Shown piece after piece: positions 48,438 to 57,399 of a stretch of 64,000 bases of DNA. Positions within the stretch are counted from its first letter, which is position 1, and each line of letters opens with the position of its first letter. This DNA is from Palsa-504 sp963739135 (GTDB taxonomy: Bacteria; Actinomycetota; Actinomycetes; Streptosporangiales; Streptosporangiaceae): contig CAVTZG010000017.1 of the NCBI GenBank assembly GCA_963739135.1, positions 62,001 to 126,000 on the forward strand. The letters are read 5' to 3'. The notes under the pieces were generated by a model. The model was not told the origin of the DNA, did no database searches, and saw nothing but the letters and a program-made list of their open reading frames with translations. The position numbers and the translations under genes were made by a program.

Positions 48438-49088
48438 AGCGCGCCTGACCTCTCCAGCACCCCGCGTACCGCACTGCGACGGCACCGCGAGCGGGGGCGC
48501 ACCGATCGCGACGACCTGCACGCCGTGCTCGACGCCGGACTGATCTGCCACCTCGGCATCATCGAAGGCGGCGTGCCGCGGGTTCTGCCCACGGGCTACG
48601 GGCGGCTGGGTGACCTGCTTTACCTGCACGGGTCGTCGGCCAACGCGACCCTGCAGGCGGGCAGCGGCCAGGAGGTGTGCGTCACCGTCACGCACCTGGA
48701 CGGGCTGGTCTGCGCCCGTTCGGTGTTCAACCACTCGATGAACTACCGCAGCGCCATGGTCTACGGCGTAGCCTGGCTGGTCACCGATCCCGCCGAGAAG
48801 CTGCTGGCGCTGCGCACCATCACCGAGCACCTCATCCCCGGCCAGTGGTCCTGCGCCCGGCAGCCGGACAAGAAGGAACTGGCTGCCACCTCGGTCCTGG
48901 CGCTGCCGCTGACCGAGGCCTCGGTGAAGATCCGCACCGGCGGCCCGCACGACGAGCCGGAGGACGAGGCGCTGGACGTGTGGGCCGGGGTGGTGCCGGT
49001 CACGTCGGCCTTCGGGGCGCCGGAATCCGATGCCGGGCTGCGGCCGGGCATCGGGGTCCCCGAGCACATTGCGCACCGGCCGTGCTAG
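48435..49088 (+). CDS. Pyridoxamine 5'-phosphate oxidase-like flavin split-barrel protein
   Basis: A 217-residue FMN-binding split-barrel protein of the type often called flavin-nucleotide-binding or nitroimidazole-resistance-like. LDAGLICHLGIIEGGVPRV forms the first strands, LYLHGSSAN the FMN phosphate contact, and VCVTVTHLDGLVCARSVFNH the dimer core. The ATG at 48435 overlaps a 9-bp palindrome (ATGGACCAT). Substrate and reaction are unknown; such proteins bind FMN, F420 or haem. It stands alone between the repeat-rich gap and orn. Confidence 0.8.
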   Translation: MSAPDLSSTPRTALRRHRERGRTDRDDLHAVLDAGLICHLGIIEGGVPRVLPTGYGRLGDLLYLHGSSANATLQAGSGQEVCVTVTHLDGLVCARSVFNHSMNYRSAMVYGVAWLVTDPAEKLLALRTITEHLIPGQWSCARQPDKKELAATSVLALPLTEASVKIRTGGPHDEPEDEALDVWAGVVPVTSAFGAPESDAGLRPGIGVPEHIAHRPC

Positions 49089-49176
49089 GCGTTCCCGGCT
49101 GGTCAGCGGGCCGTAGCCGCTGGGCGGGCCGCACCGTTCTGGCCACGCGAGTCGGCCGAGGCCGTACGCTGTGAAG

Positions 49177-49806
49177 GTGAACGACCGGCTCGTATGGATC
49201 GACTGCGAGATGACGGGACTCGACATCGACCGAGACGCCCTCATCGAGATCGCGTGCCTGGTGACCGACGGCGACCTCAACCTGCTGGACGAGGGCATCG
49301 ACCTGATCATCAAGCCCCCGGCGGAGGCGCTGGAGTCCATGCCGGACGTGGTGCGGGAGATGCACACCACGTCTGGCCTGCTGGCCGAACTGCCCGGCGG
49401 GATCACGGTGGCCGAGGCACAGGACCTGGTGCTCGGCTACGTGCGCGGGCACGTCCCCGAGGCCAGGAAGGTGCCGCTGTGCGGTAACTCCATCGCCACC
49501 GACCGCTGGTTCATCGCCCGCGACATGCCAGAACTCGACGCCTACCTGCACTACCGGATGGTCGACGTGTCGAGCGTCAAGGAGCTGGCCCGGCGCTGGT
49601 ACCCGCGCGCCTACTTCGCCTCCCCGGCCAAGCACGGCGGGCACCGAGCCCTGGCCGACATCAAGGAAAGCGTGCAGGAGCTGCGCTACTACCGGGCTAC
49701 CGTGTTCGTGCCGCAGCCGGGCCCTGATTCGGCCCGCGCGCGCGAGATCGCCGCGCGCTTCACCCAGCCTGAGCATGCGGAGGTGCCAGGCGCGGACGGC
49801 TCGTGA
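49177..49806 (+). CDS. orn: Oligoribonuclease
   Basis: A 209-residue 3'-5' exoribonuclease of the DEDDh type that finishes RNA decay by hydrolysing dinucleotides, including pGpG. WIDCEMTGLD carries the first DE pair; GNSIATDRWF, the DVSS segment and HRALADI supply the remaining acidic residues and the catalytic histidine. GTG 49177 (NDRLVWIDCEMTGL) is chosen because orthologues start there; GTG 49171 would add two residues. The order orn then tRNA-His is conserved in actinomycetes. Confidence 0.95.
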   Translation: MNDRLVWIDCEMTGLDIDRDALIEIACLVTDGDLNLLDEGIDLIIKPPAEALESMPDVVREMHTTSGLLAELPGGITVAEAQDLVLGYVRGHVPEARKVPLCGNSIATDRWFIARDMPELDAYLHYRMVDVSSVKELARRWYPRAYFASPAKHGGHRALADIKESVQELRYYRATVFVPQPGPDSARAREIAARFTQPEHAEVPGADGS

Positions 49807-49899
49807 CGCACGACGGCCACGGGAACCGCTATACTCTTGCTGGCCGCGCGATGTCCCTCCGGGCAGCGCGCGTTCTGCTGTCGCGTAAGCCGCGACGAT

Positions 49900-49977
49900 G
49901 GTGGGCGTAGCTCAGTTGGTTAGAGCACCAGGTTGTGGTCCTGGGTGTCGGGGGTTCGAGTCCCCTCGCTCACCCCA
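49900..49977 (+). tRNA. tRNA-His (GTG anticodon)
   Basis: The cloverleaf is complete: acceptor GTGGGCG pairs with CGCTCAC (one G-T), the D arm is GCTCAGTTGGTTAGAGC, the anticodon loop is centred on GTG, the T arm carries GGTTCGAGTCC, and CCA is encoded at 49975-49977. G at 49900 is the histidine-specific G-1 opposite discriminator C 49974. It sits 93 bp past orn and marks the left edge of the accessory region. Confidence 0.97.
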
Positions 49978-50024
49978 TCGTTTGTAGCCGGTGACCTGCG
50001 GGTTTGACCGGAGCCCAAAGATTT

Positions 50025-50056
50025 TTCTAACCGATTGGTTAGGATTTTGGTTAGAA
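50025..50056. repeat. Inverted repeat between tRNA-His and the DUF4365 gene
   Basis: TTCTAACC (50025-50032) pairs with GGTTAGAA (50049-50056), and an inner GGTTAG (50037-50042) can pair with CTAACC. This AT-richer stretch could be an operator or attachment-type site; no second copy was noticed in the window. Confidence 0.5.
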
Positions 50057-50229
50057 CCCCTGTGTGACGTCGATCACATGGAGGCTCGTGGAGCGTGGTG
50101 CCGTACTGGGTTGTGCAGTGCCCAAGCCGGTAACTGAGCGCCTCGCTGGGGAGTTGATGCGGCTCCTGTCATCCCCCTGGTATCGCGCTGGCCGACGGGA
50201 TCGGGTAGCGGGGGCGGGAGAGTAGCGCG

Positions 50230-53200
50230 ATGGTCTCCGGACGGCGGACGCGCAAGGCCGCGAGCACGGTCCGGCCGCTGGGCATGTACCGGGCAGCTGA
50301 GCACCGGGCCGATGACAGCGCCATGGGCGAGGTGGACCGGATCTTCACCGACGAGCTCGGCTGGATGTTCACCCGCAATCAGGTGCGCGAGTACGGCATC
50401 GACGGACACGGCCTGGTGGTGAGAGGCGACGGCCAGGTCACCGGGCGGATGCTCGCTACGCAGGTCAAGGGTGGCGCGTCTCGGTTCCGCCGTGCGACAG
50501 CTGGCGGGTCCGGGTGGACGTTCTGGTCGGACAACGACCATTTGCACTACTGGCTCGGCTATCACGTGCCGGTGCTGGTGGTCTTGGTCCGCCCCGGCGA
50601 CGGCGCGGCGTTCTGGCAAGTCATCCGGCCCTCGACCGTCACCGAGCATGCCAAAGGATTCACCATGGTGATCCCGTCCAGCCAGCGGCTGGACGCGTCG
50701 GCCGGCGAGCAGCTGCTGGCGATCGCGGTCAACGAGCGGGGCCTGCTGGAGTCTTTCCCTGCGCACTGCGCGGTGCTCCCGCCCTCGGCCGTGCAGCTCC
50801 TGGAACGCGCGCGGGACGCCGACCCGCTGCCTGCGGCCCGGCTGGCAGAGAAGCTCGCGACCGGGCGGGCCGGGCCGGCGCTGGTGGTCAGGGCGCTGTG
50901 CACGACGCGGCCATCGTGGCTGACCGGCACCGCGGCCGCGCAGGACCTGTGGCTGGCCGCCGGCAGGTACGCCCACGAGCACGGCTGCGCCGTCGAGGCC
51001 GCCGAGGCGCTCGCGCTGGCCGCCGGTGTCCCGGGCCAGCGTCCGGCGCGCGTGCAGGCGGTGGCGGGCCTGGCCTTCCTGCCCTGGGACAGGCCCCGCG
51101 CCCGCGCCCATCTGGAGCAGGCCCGCGACGGCGGGGAGGAGGTGCTGGCCGGCATCGGCCTGGCCGAGCTCGCGGTGCCCGACGGTGACCGGACGCCGCC
51201 GGAGATCCCCGCCTCGGTGCAGGCCGCGACTCCTGACCAGCTGGCCGCCGAGCCGGCTGTGCTCAGCTTTCTGGCCGGCCGGGCGCTGCGGCAAGGCGAC
51301 TATCTCAGCTCGCTGCACTACCGGGAACGCCAGTGGGAAGTCGGCCGGGAGACCGATACCACCACCCGGGTCGCGCTGGCCGACGCGATTCGCCGGCAGG
51401 CCCTGACCGACCCCGATAGTGCCGGGCGTGAGCTGCAGCGGGCGCTGGGCCACGCGATGGCCGCGGTAGGCGAGCGACGCCGCTGGGACGGGTCCAGTGA
51501 CCTGGCCCTGGCGGCCACCCTGGACATCTTGATCGTCACCGGTGACTGGACCGCGATGCTGGAGGCCGCGCTGCCCGCTGACCGGGGCGGGCAGGCGCTG
51601 CCTCGGGAGGCGGCCTCGCCAGCGGTGGCGCGGCGGGCGGCCGTCGCCGCCGGGGCCCGCGGCGACGGCGCCGCGCTGGAGTTCTTCTTGCAGGCGCTGC
51701 CCGACAGCAGCTACCGGCGCCGCCTGCAGCAGCAGGTCACCGCCCTGGACCCGGGCACCGCCGCGGACGCGCAGGCCGGAGCCTGGCTGCAGCTGCTGGA
51801 GGATTCCCGCGATGATGAGTCGGCCGTCGTGTGCGTGGCGGCCCTGGCCCGGCTGGGGGTGTGGCCCGCCCGCGCGGATGACCTGCTCGCCCCCGCCGTC
51901 CTGCCCCCGGACGCGGCAGCCACCTTGCGCGCGGTGCACCTGGCCCGCTCCGGCTACCAGGCCGAGGGACTGGCCCGGCTGCGCGACATCGCCACCCGCA
52001 CCGTGCTGGCCGCTGTCGACCTGGTCGACCTGACAGATCAGGACCTCGGCACTGCGGCGGCGATCGCCGAGTGCCAGCAGCAGCGGGAACGGTGGCGGCA
52101 CCACCCCGGCCTCAGCCAGCGGTACGCCACCCTCCTGGAACGCGCCGGCCGGTGCGATGAGGCAGCAGACCTGGTCGAATCGCTGATCAGCGACCAGGCC
52201 ATCCCCGCCGATGACCGGATCCGGATAGCCGGCTGGCTGGCCGGACGCAAGGCCGTGGCCGGTGACTTCGACGGCGCCGAGCGCGCCGCGCGGGACGGCC
52301 TGGCGATCGGGGCGAGTACGCTGCTGGCCTGGACACTGATCCGGGTGCTGCTGGGCGCCGGGCGGATCACCCCGGCCCGGGAGGCCCTGGCCCGCCACCG
52401 CCCCGCACCGGAAACCGGCGACGAGGCCCGCCTGTGGTTTGAGCTGCACCTGGCCGTCCCGCTGACCAGCGACGACGCCCGGACCCTGCTGGACCTGGCC
52501 GCCCGGTACCCGGTCGCGCTGCCGCCGTCCGACGTGCTGCTCATGCTGCATAGGGAGGGCGTCCTGGCCGGCCGCGCCGGCCAGCCGTACCCGCCCGATC
52601 TGCTGACCGCGATCGAGCGCCTGGCCGCCTGGCCTGACCCGGGCCAGGAGACCTCCGCCGCCGCCCAGGCCGCCCGGCATGCCGCCACGCTGGGCACGGC
52701 CGCCGGCGAGACCGCGCAGGCTGTGACCGCCCGCGTCCAGGAAGGGCGGGCCGCCCAGGCCGACATCGCCGCGGCGGCTAGCGTCCCCTACGGCGTGGTC
52801 CTGCTACACCGCGACGCGGGTGTGTGGCCCGCCGCCGACCTGGCCCCGGCGATGCGCGCCGCCGGCGAGACCGCGGCCGCGGCCGCGCTGGACCGCGGCG
52901 GGTGCGTGGCCGACCCTGTCCGCGGTGCACACCTTGCAGCTGCTGCCCGGCCCGGCCGAGGCCGCCGTCCGCAGGCAGCTGCCCGGGCTGGCGGTATCCC
53001 GGGACGCGGTCCGGGACGCCGTCCGCACCCGCGATCACATCCGGTTCCTGGCCGCCGCCGGCTTCACCGTGGCCGTCGGCCCGGGCAGCCCGCCGCAGCC
53101 CGCTGCCATCGACCCGGCCGACCTAGACCTGCTGACCCGCCAGGCCCTGCACCTGGAGACCGTCGCCGGCGAGCTGGCCCGCCCGGTGCCCGCCGCGCGG

Positions 53201-53956
53201 GAGACCGCGGCCGCCGACGCGAGCATCGCCGCAGCCGCCGAGATCGGCCTGGCCTTGTGGTGCGATGACAACGTGCTCCGCCAGCGGACCCGCGGCCGCG
53301 GTGTCCCCTCGTTCAGCGTCCTGGACCTGACCACCGTCCTGCGCCGTCGCGGCGCCGCCATCGGCACCGAGGACGACCTGGTCCGCCACCTGGCCGGCCT
53401 GGGAGTCGCCGACATGCCGCTGACCGGCCCCGCCCTGATCGCCCTTGCGGCCGGCCACGGCTGGGAACCGGGCCCCGCGTACGCGGCGCTGGCCCGGCCG
53501 GGCTGGTGGGCCAGCCACGACACCGACTGGGGCCCGGCATGGCACGAGCTTGCCACGGCCGCGGCCGCCCATTCGGCCGCCGCGCTGATTGGGATCACCC
53601 GCGCGGCGATCACCGGCGCTACCCTGGCCGTCCCGCCCGGCCGGCACACCCAGCGCTACCAGCAGCTGGCCGCTTCCGCCATCGCGGCCTGCCACACCGC
53701 GGGACAGCCGGTACCCGCAGGGTTCCTCACCGCCCTGGCCGACGGCGCGCCCGCCCGCATCGTGCCCAAGCCCGAGCATGTCCGCGCCGCCGTGGCCGCC
53801 GAGCTGGGCAGCCGCGGCGTCCGGCACCCTGAGGCCGTGGCGGTCACGCTGCTGCCCGAGGCCAGGCTCATGCAAAGCCCGGCGCCGGGCGGGCCCGGCG
53901 GCGGCATGGCGCAGGCCCGGCCCGTGCGCCAGCATCAGATCCACCTTCCGAGCTGA
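50230..53956 (+). CDS. DUF4365 nuclease-like/helical-repeat/PIN-like protein, frameshifted
   Basis: This large protein would be about 1240 residues. The N-terminus is DUF4365 (about 30-185), with the PD-(D/E)XK-like core: Asp58 in EYGIDGHG and Gln78-Val-Lys80 in LATQVKGG. About 650 residues of Ala/Leu-rich helical repeats (TPR-like) follow. The C-terminus looks like a PIN-type nuclease, with LSAVHTLQLLPGP and then GLALWCDDNVLRQRTRGRG. The reading frame changes near 52903: the first frame runs on to a stop at 53268, while the sensible sequence continues in the next frame to 53956. One extra T in gcgggtgcg explains it. The ATG at 50230 follows GGGAGAG. Two nuclease modules flanking a sensor-like repeat region, next to an HNH gene and transposons, suggest defence; this is inference. 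Confidence 0.7.
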
Positions 53957-54033
53957 CGCTGTCAGGCCGCCGCGGCCCCGTTGCGGGTTAATGCAGTTGA
54001 CGGCTCCGGCGGCGGTGGCCCACGCTCGCTGCC

Positions 54034-54978
54034 ATGGTGGTGCGGCACAAGCACGTCGAGTGGTTCCGCCGCGGAGCCGGCGCCTTGCGCGCCTTGGCGC
54101 GGGAGCAGGGGCGTGAGGCTGCGCTGCCGACATCCGAGGACTGGTACCTGTGCCCGCTGTGCCTGGACGGGCTGACCATCGAAGAGCTCAGCACGGGGGG
54201 ACTGACCGTCGAGCATGTTCCCCCCAAAGCGCTCGGTGGTCGCGAGCTGGTCCTGACCTGTGAGCCGTGCAATAGCAGGGCCGGCGGGAAGTTCGACGGT
54301 CCGGCGCACACGCAGGACCGGCTCCGCCGGCTCCTGTCAGGCCAGGGCGACCGCCCTGAGACCGCCACGTTCGCCGTGGACGGCTTCGCGGCCAGGGTCG
54401 AGATGCGCACGGCAGGCCAGGCGGGAATGATCTTTACCGCCGTCCCGCAGATCAACAACCCGGCTGACCTGGATCGCACCGAAGCGCACTGGCGCGAGCT
54501 GAGCGCAATGCGGAGCAGTGACTTCCGTATCGAGATCACCCTGCAGGCCAGGTACTCCCCGGACCATGCCAGGATCTCCTGGGTGCGGACGGGGTACCTG
54601 GCCGCCTTCGCCCTGTTCGGCTGGCGCTACATCTTGCAGCCCGCGCTTCAGCCGGTCCGCGACCAGCTCATGAACCCGTCAGCGGTCACGCTGCCGCCGC
54701 TCAGCATGTACGTCCCCGACGGGGACCCGGATCGCCGCGAGATCTGGGTCGTCAAGGAACCGGCCGAGCGGCAGAGCCTGCTAGTCTTGTCGGGCCGGCA
54801 CGGCGTCTTTCTGCCCCTCCCGGGCGACTCCCGGGACCTGTCCCAGCTGGCTGACAGCATCGGAGCTTACACAGCCGGGCCGGTCAGGCACTCCTTCACC
54901 GGTGACATGATCCCGTGGCCGCGCAGGCCCGAGCATCTGCTCGATCCGCCCCCCAGTGTCCCACGGCAGGAAGGCTGA
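54034..54978 (+). CDS. HNH-type endonuclease-like protein
   Basis: A 314-residue protein. An N-terminal zinc-ribbon HNH module is visible: CPLC (near residue 45), LTVEHVPPKALGGRELVLTC with the His and substrate-loop residues, then CEPCNSRAGGKFD. The remaining 230 residues are a mixed alpha/beta domain without a recognised family; a hydrophobic stretch GYLAAFALFGWRYIL occurs near residue 190. The ATG at 54034 has no clear ribosome site and lies 78 bp past the DUF4365/PIN gene on the same strand, so the two may be cotranscribed. The HNH histidine and asparagine are present, so nuclease activity is plausible. Confidence 0.75.
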   Translation: MVVRHKHVEWFRRGAGALRALAREQGREAALPTSEDWYLCPLCLDGLTIEELSTGGLTVEHVPPKALGGRELVLTCEPCNSRAGGKFDGPAHTQDRLRRLLSGQGDRPETATFAVDGFAARVEMRTAGQAGMIFTAVPQINNPADLDRTEAHWRELSAMRSSDFRIEITLQARYSPDHARISWVRTGYLAAFALFGWRYILQPALQPVRDQLMNPSAVTLPPLSMYVPDGDPDRREIWVVKEPAERQSLLVLSGRHGVFLPLPGDSRDLSQLADSIGAYTAGPVRHSFTGDMIPWPRRPEHLLDPPPSVPRQEG

Positions 54979-55041
54979 ACACCCGCGGGCTCGTCACCCA
55001 TGCGATTCATGCGCATCTGCGCATTCACACCTACTGGTTTC

Positions 55042-55084
55042 GTTCGCGAGAACCGGGATCTGGGATCTGGCCCCATTTTCGTGA
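55042..55084 (+). repeat. Left terminal inverted repeat of the ISL3-type element
   Basis: Starting outside, GTTCGCGAGAAC, then GGGATCT twice, then GGCCCCATTTTCGTGA. The inner 23 bp (55062-55084) match the right end at 22 of 23 positions. The left copy has an extra 7-bp GGGATCT duplication. Confidence 0.8.
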
Positions 55085-55200
55085 TCGTGAGCCTGCTCGC
55101 GGGTAGTTGGCGTCATGATCATTGACGGGCTTCAGGTGGCTGTAACTGTGATTTCTGGCTGGTATGGTGCGTGCCGCGGTGAGGAACTGGCCGGGGCTTG

Positions 55201-55983
55201 TCAGGTGAGCGTTTCCAGGCGTGCGGAGACTTCCCGGTAGCGGTTGACGGGAATGAGGTGGACGCCGTCGAAGGCACCGCTGTCGCGGAGCCGGACGATC
55301 TGCTGGTAGGCAGCCTCGACGCCGGCCATCTTGTCGCTTGCGACCTTGTCGGTGAGCCAGCCGGGGATCTCGATATCGGGGATGGTGGCGGCCAGGCGGC
55401 GGGCCATCGCAGCACTGGCCAGGACCATGACGCCGGCGTAGACGGGAACGTCGGCAGGGTTGGCATCACGCCAGCGCAGCTGGGCGTCGGCCGAGTAGCT
55501 GACCTGGCTGAAGATGAAGTCGGCGGCGTGCTTCCACCGGGGCAGGGGCCGCAGGGCCGCGGCGACGCCGATCCGCCAGGCCGGGACCCCGGCGAAGGCC
55601 GGGTCGGCGGCCGTGCAGGAGCGTGCCTCCTCGATCATGGAGCGGACCGTCAGGTCGCTGGTCCGGCCGCCCGAGCTGGGCTTATCGCCGTAGACGAAGA
55701 GGAACTCGCCCACGCCGTAGGCCGCAGCGGTGAGCAGGTCACGGCGGAAGCCGAGCAGGTTGCGGTCGCGTGAGTTGATGCAGGCGATGCTGCGCCCGCC
55801 CATGGCCTGCACCTCATGCGCGACCGCGATGCTGGAGACGGTGGCCCGCCCGATGTGATTATCCGGGATCAGGAAGGTGCTGGATACCGCGGTCAGCACC
55901 CCGATCTGGTGACGGGCGTGCGTGAGGTCAGGCAGGACGGGAGGCTCGATCTCGCAGACGATCTCGAACGGGCGCGCGCTCAT
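55201..55983 (-). CDS. Methylenetetrahydrofolate reductase-like protein (element cargo)
   Basis: A 260-residue TIM-barrel protein of the MetF/MTHFR family: FEIVCEIEPPVLPDLTHAR at the start, GVGEFLFVYGDKP, ADFIFSQVSYSADAQLRW as the substrate and FAD-contact region, and MARRLAATIPDIEIPGW. MTHFR reduces 5,10-methylenetetrahydrofolate to 5-methyltetrahydrofolate for methionine synthesis. ATG 55983 (MSARPFEIV) is used; the frame is open 17 codons further. It lies inside the inverted repeats of the ISL3-type element, 110 bp downstream of the transposase stop, so it appears to be cargo. It is shorter than typical MetF, and no metE or metH is nearby. Confidence 0.75.
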   Translation of the reverse strand: MSARPFEIVCEIEPPVLPDLTHARHQIGVLTAVSSTFLIPDNHIGRATVSSIAVAHEVQAMGGRSIACINSRDRNLLGFRRDLLTAAAYGVGEFLFVYGDKPSSGGRTSDLTVRSMIEEARSCTAADPAFAGVPAWRIGVAAALRPLPRWKHAADFIFSQVSYSADAQLRWRDANPADVPVYAGVMVLASAAMARRLAATIPDIEIPGWLTDKVASDKMAGVEAAYQQIVRLRDSGAFDGVHLIPVNRYREVSARLETLT

Positions 55984-56093
55984 GACGGCAACGCTAGGAC
56001 ACGAACCGGCCTGCAGGTGCCAGCTCCCCGCCACCGATCACGCGGCGCCATTTACCGGCTCCGGCTGGGAGCTGGCTAAGGTCCTCGCTGCGG

Positions 56094-56174
56094 TCAGCTC
56101 CGGGCGGTGAGCAGGACACGCTTGCGGAGGAGCGCGGGTCCGGCGCGGCCGAACATCTGGCGTTTGATCATCTT
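56094..56174 (-). pseudogene. ISL3 transposase, severed C-terminal end
   Basis: Twenty-seven codons including the stop read KMIKRQMFGRAGPALLRKR and then VLLTARS. This is the standard C-terminus of ISL3 transposases, which follows GLVEGRVNHI in intact proteins. GLVEGRVNHI is found at the inner end of 59656-61206. The two pieces join in frame with no bases lost. Confidence 0.88.
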
Positions 56175-56253
56175 AAAAGTTACGTGGAATCTGCCGGGGT
56201 GATGGTGTTCCCTCGGTGCAACCACGGACTTGGGAGACGGCTTGGGCGGCACG

Positions 56254-57306
56254 GTGGTGCTGAGGGAGAAGTGGCCGGTGATCGGCCGGCACGAGCAGGC
56301 GACGACGTGGCTGCAGATCTGGACCGATCCGGGGCGGGCACCCAGGACGATCGATGCGTATGCCCGCGGGCTGGCGGAGTACCTGCTGATGTGCGAGCGG
56401 GAGGGCGTCGACCCGGTCACCGCGAACCGCGCCCACGTCGCCGTCTTCGTGCGGGAGCTGACGTCGCGGCCGAGCCTGCGGGGCGCGAACGTGGTGGCGA
56501 TCGACTCGGGGACAGGGCTGGCGAACGCCACGATCCAGCAGCGGCTGGTGCCGGTCCGGCTGTTCTACGACTTCCTGATGGAGGAGGGGCTGCGCGAGTC
56601 CAACCCGGTGGGCCGGGGCCGTTACACTCCCGGCGGCCGGGCGGGCGGCCAGCAGCGCGGCCTGGTGCCGCGGCTGACCAGGCTGCCGTGGATCCCGAGC
56701 GAGCAGGAGTGGCTGCGGCTGCTGGAGGAGGCACGCCGCGAGCCGGCGCGCAACCGCCTGATGCTCGCCCTGGCCTACGATGCCGCGCTGCGGCGCGAGG
56801 AGTTGTGCTCGCTGCGCACGGACGATGTCGACCCGGCACACCGCATGCTGCGGGTCCGGGCGGAGACGACGAAGAACCGGCTGGAGCGCGTCGTGCCGTA
56901 CTCGGCCTCAACTGGGGTGCTGCTGTCGCAGTACCTCGCGCACCGGGTCTCGGTCAGCCGGGCAAGGGGGCCGCTGTTCCTGTCGGAGTCGCGTCGCAAC
57001 CATGCCCAGCCGCTGAGCCTGTGGACCTGGTCGAAGGTGATCCGCCGGATCGCCCTGGCCTCGGGTGTCGAGCGGTTCTCCACGCATACGACCCGGCACC
57101 TTTGCCTGACGGACCTGGCGAGGATGGGCTGGGAGGTCCACGCGATCGCCGCGTTCGCCGGGCACCGTCACACTGACTCCACGCTGCGCTATATCCATCT
57201 GTCCGGCCGGGAGCTCGCCGGGAAGCTCAGCCAGGGCATGCAGCACATCCACGCCCGTCGCGTCCAGGCGCTGACGAGCGTCGAGGGCACAGGGGTGACC
57301 CGGTGA
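56254..57306 (+). CDS. Tyrosine recombinase/integrase, first of pair
   Basis: About 350 residues with a SAM-like N-terminal core-binding domain (TIDAYARGLAEYLLMCERE) and a C-terminal catalytic domain. The catalytic residues are Arg in DAALRREELCSLR, His-x-x-Arg in STHTTRHLCLTDL, His in FAGHRHTDS and Tyr in TLRYIHL. It resembles TnpA of Tn554-type elements. GTG 56254 is taken as the start; TTG 56230 is also possible. Its stop overlaps a GTG of the next gene (GTGA at 57303-57306), so the pair is translationally coupled. Confidence 0.85.
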   Translation: MVLREKWPVIGRHEQATTWLQIWTDPGRAPRTIDAYARGLAEYLLMCEREGVDPVTANRAHVAVFVRELTSRPSLRGANVVAIDSGTGLANATIQQRLVPVRLFYDFLMEEGLRESNPVGRGRYTPGGRAGGQQRGLVPRLTRLPWIPSEQEWLRLLEEARREPARNRLMLALAYDAALRREELCSLRTDDVDPAHRMLRVRAETTKNRLERVVPYSASTGVLLSQYLAHRVSVSRARGPLFLSESRRNHAQPLSLWTWSKVIRRIALASGVERFSTHTTRHLCLTDLARMGWEVHAIAAFAGHRHTDSTLRYIHLSGRELAGKLSQGMQHIHARRVQALTSVEGTGVTR

Positions 57307-57399
57307 CCTCCTCTTCCGTCAGCCGGCCGTCCGGACCGCCCCGGCCCTTGGCAGCGGCCAGTCGACCCGGCCCGTTACGACACGGCGCCTCTGCTCCGG

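Noticed and set aside
50074..52680. Long leftward open frame opposite the DUF4365 gene
   Set aside because: The opposite strand has DUF4365 and repeat structure; this translation is an antisense shadow.
49900..56174. Site-specific integration into tRNA-His by the nearby tyrosine recombinases
   Set aside because: The recombinases belong to the element nested in the ISL3 transposase, and no duplicate of the tRNA 3' end was noticed downstream.
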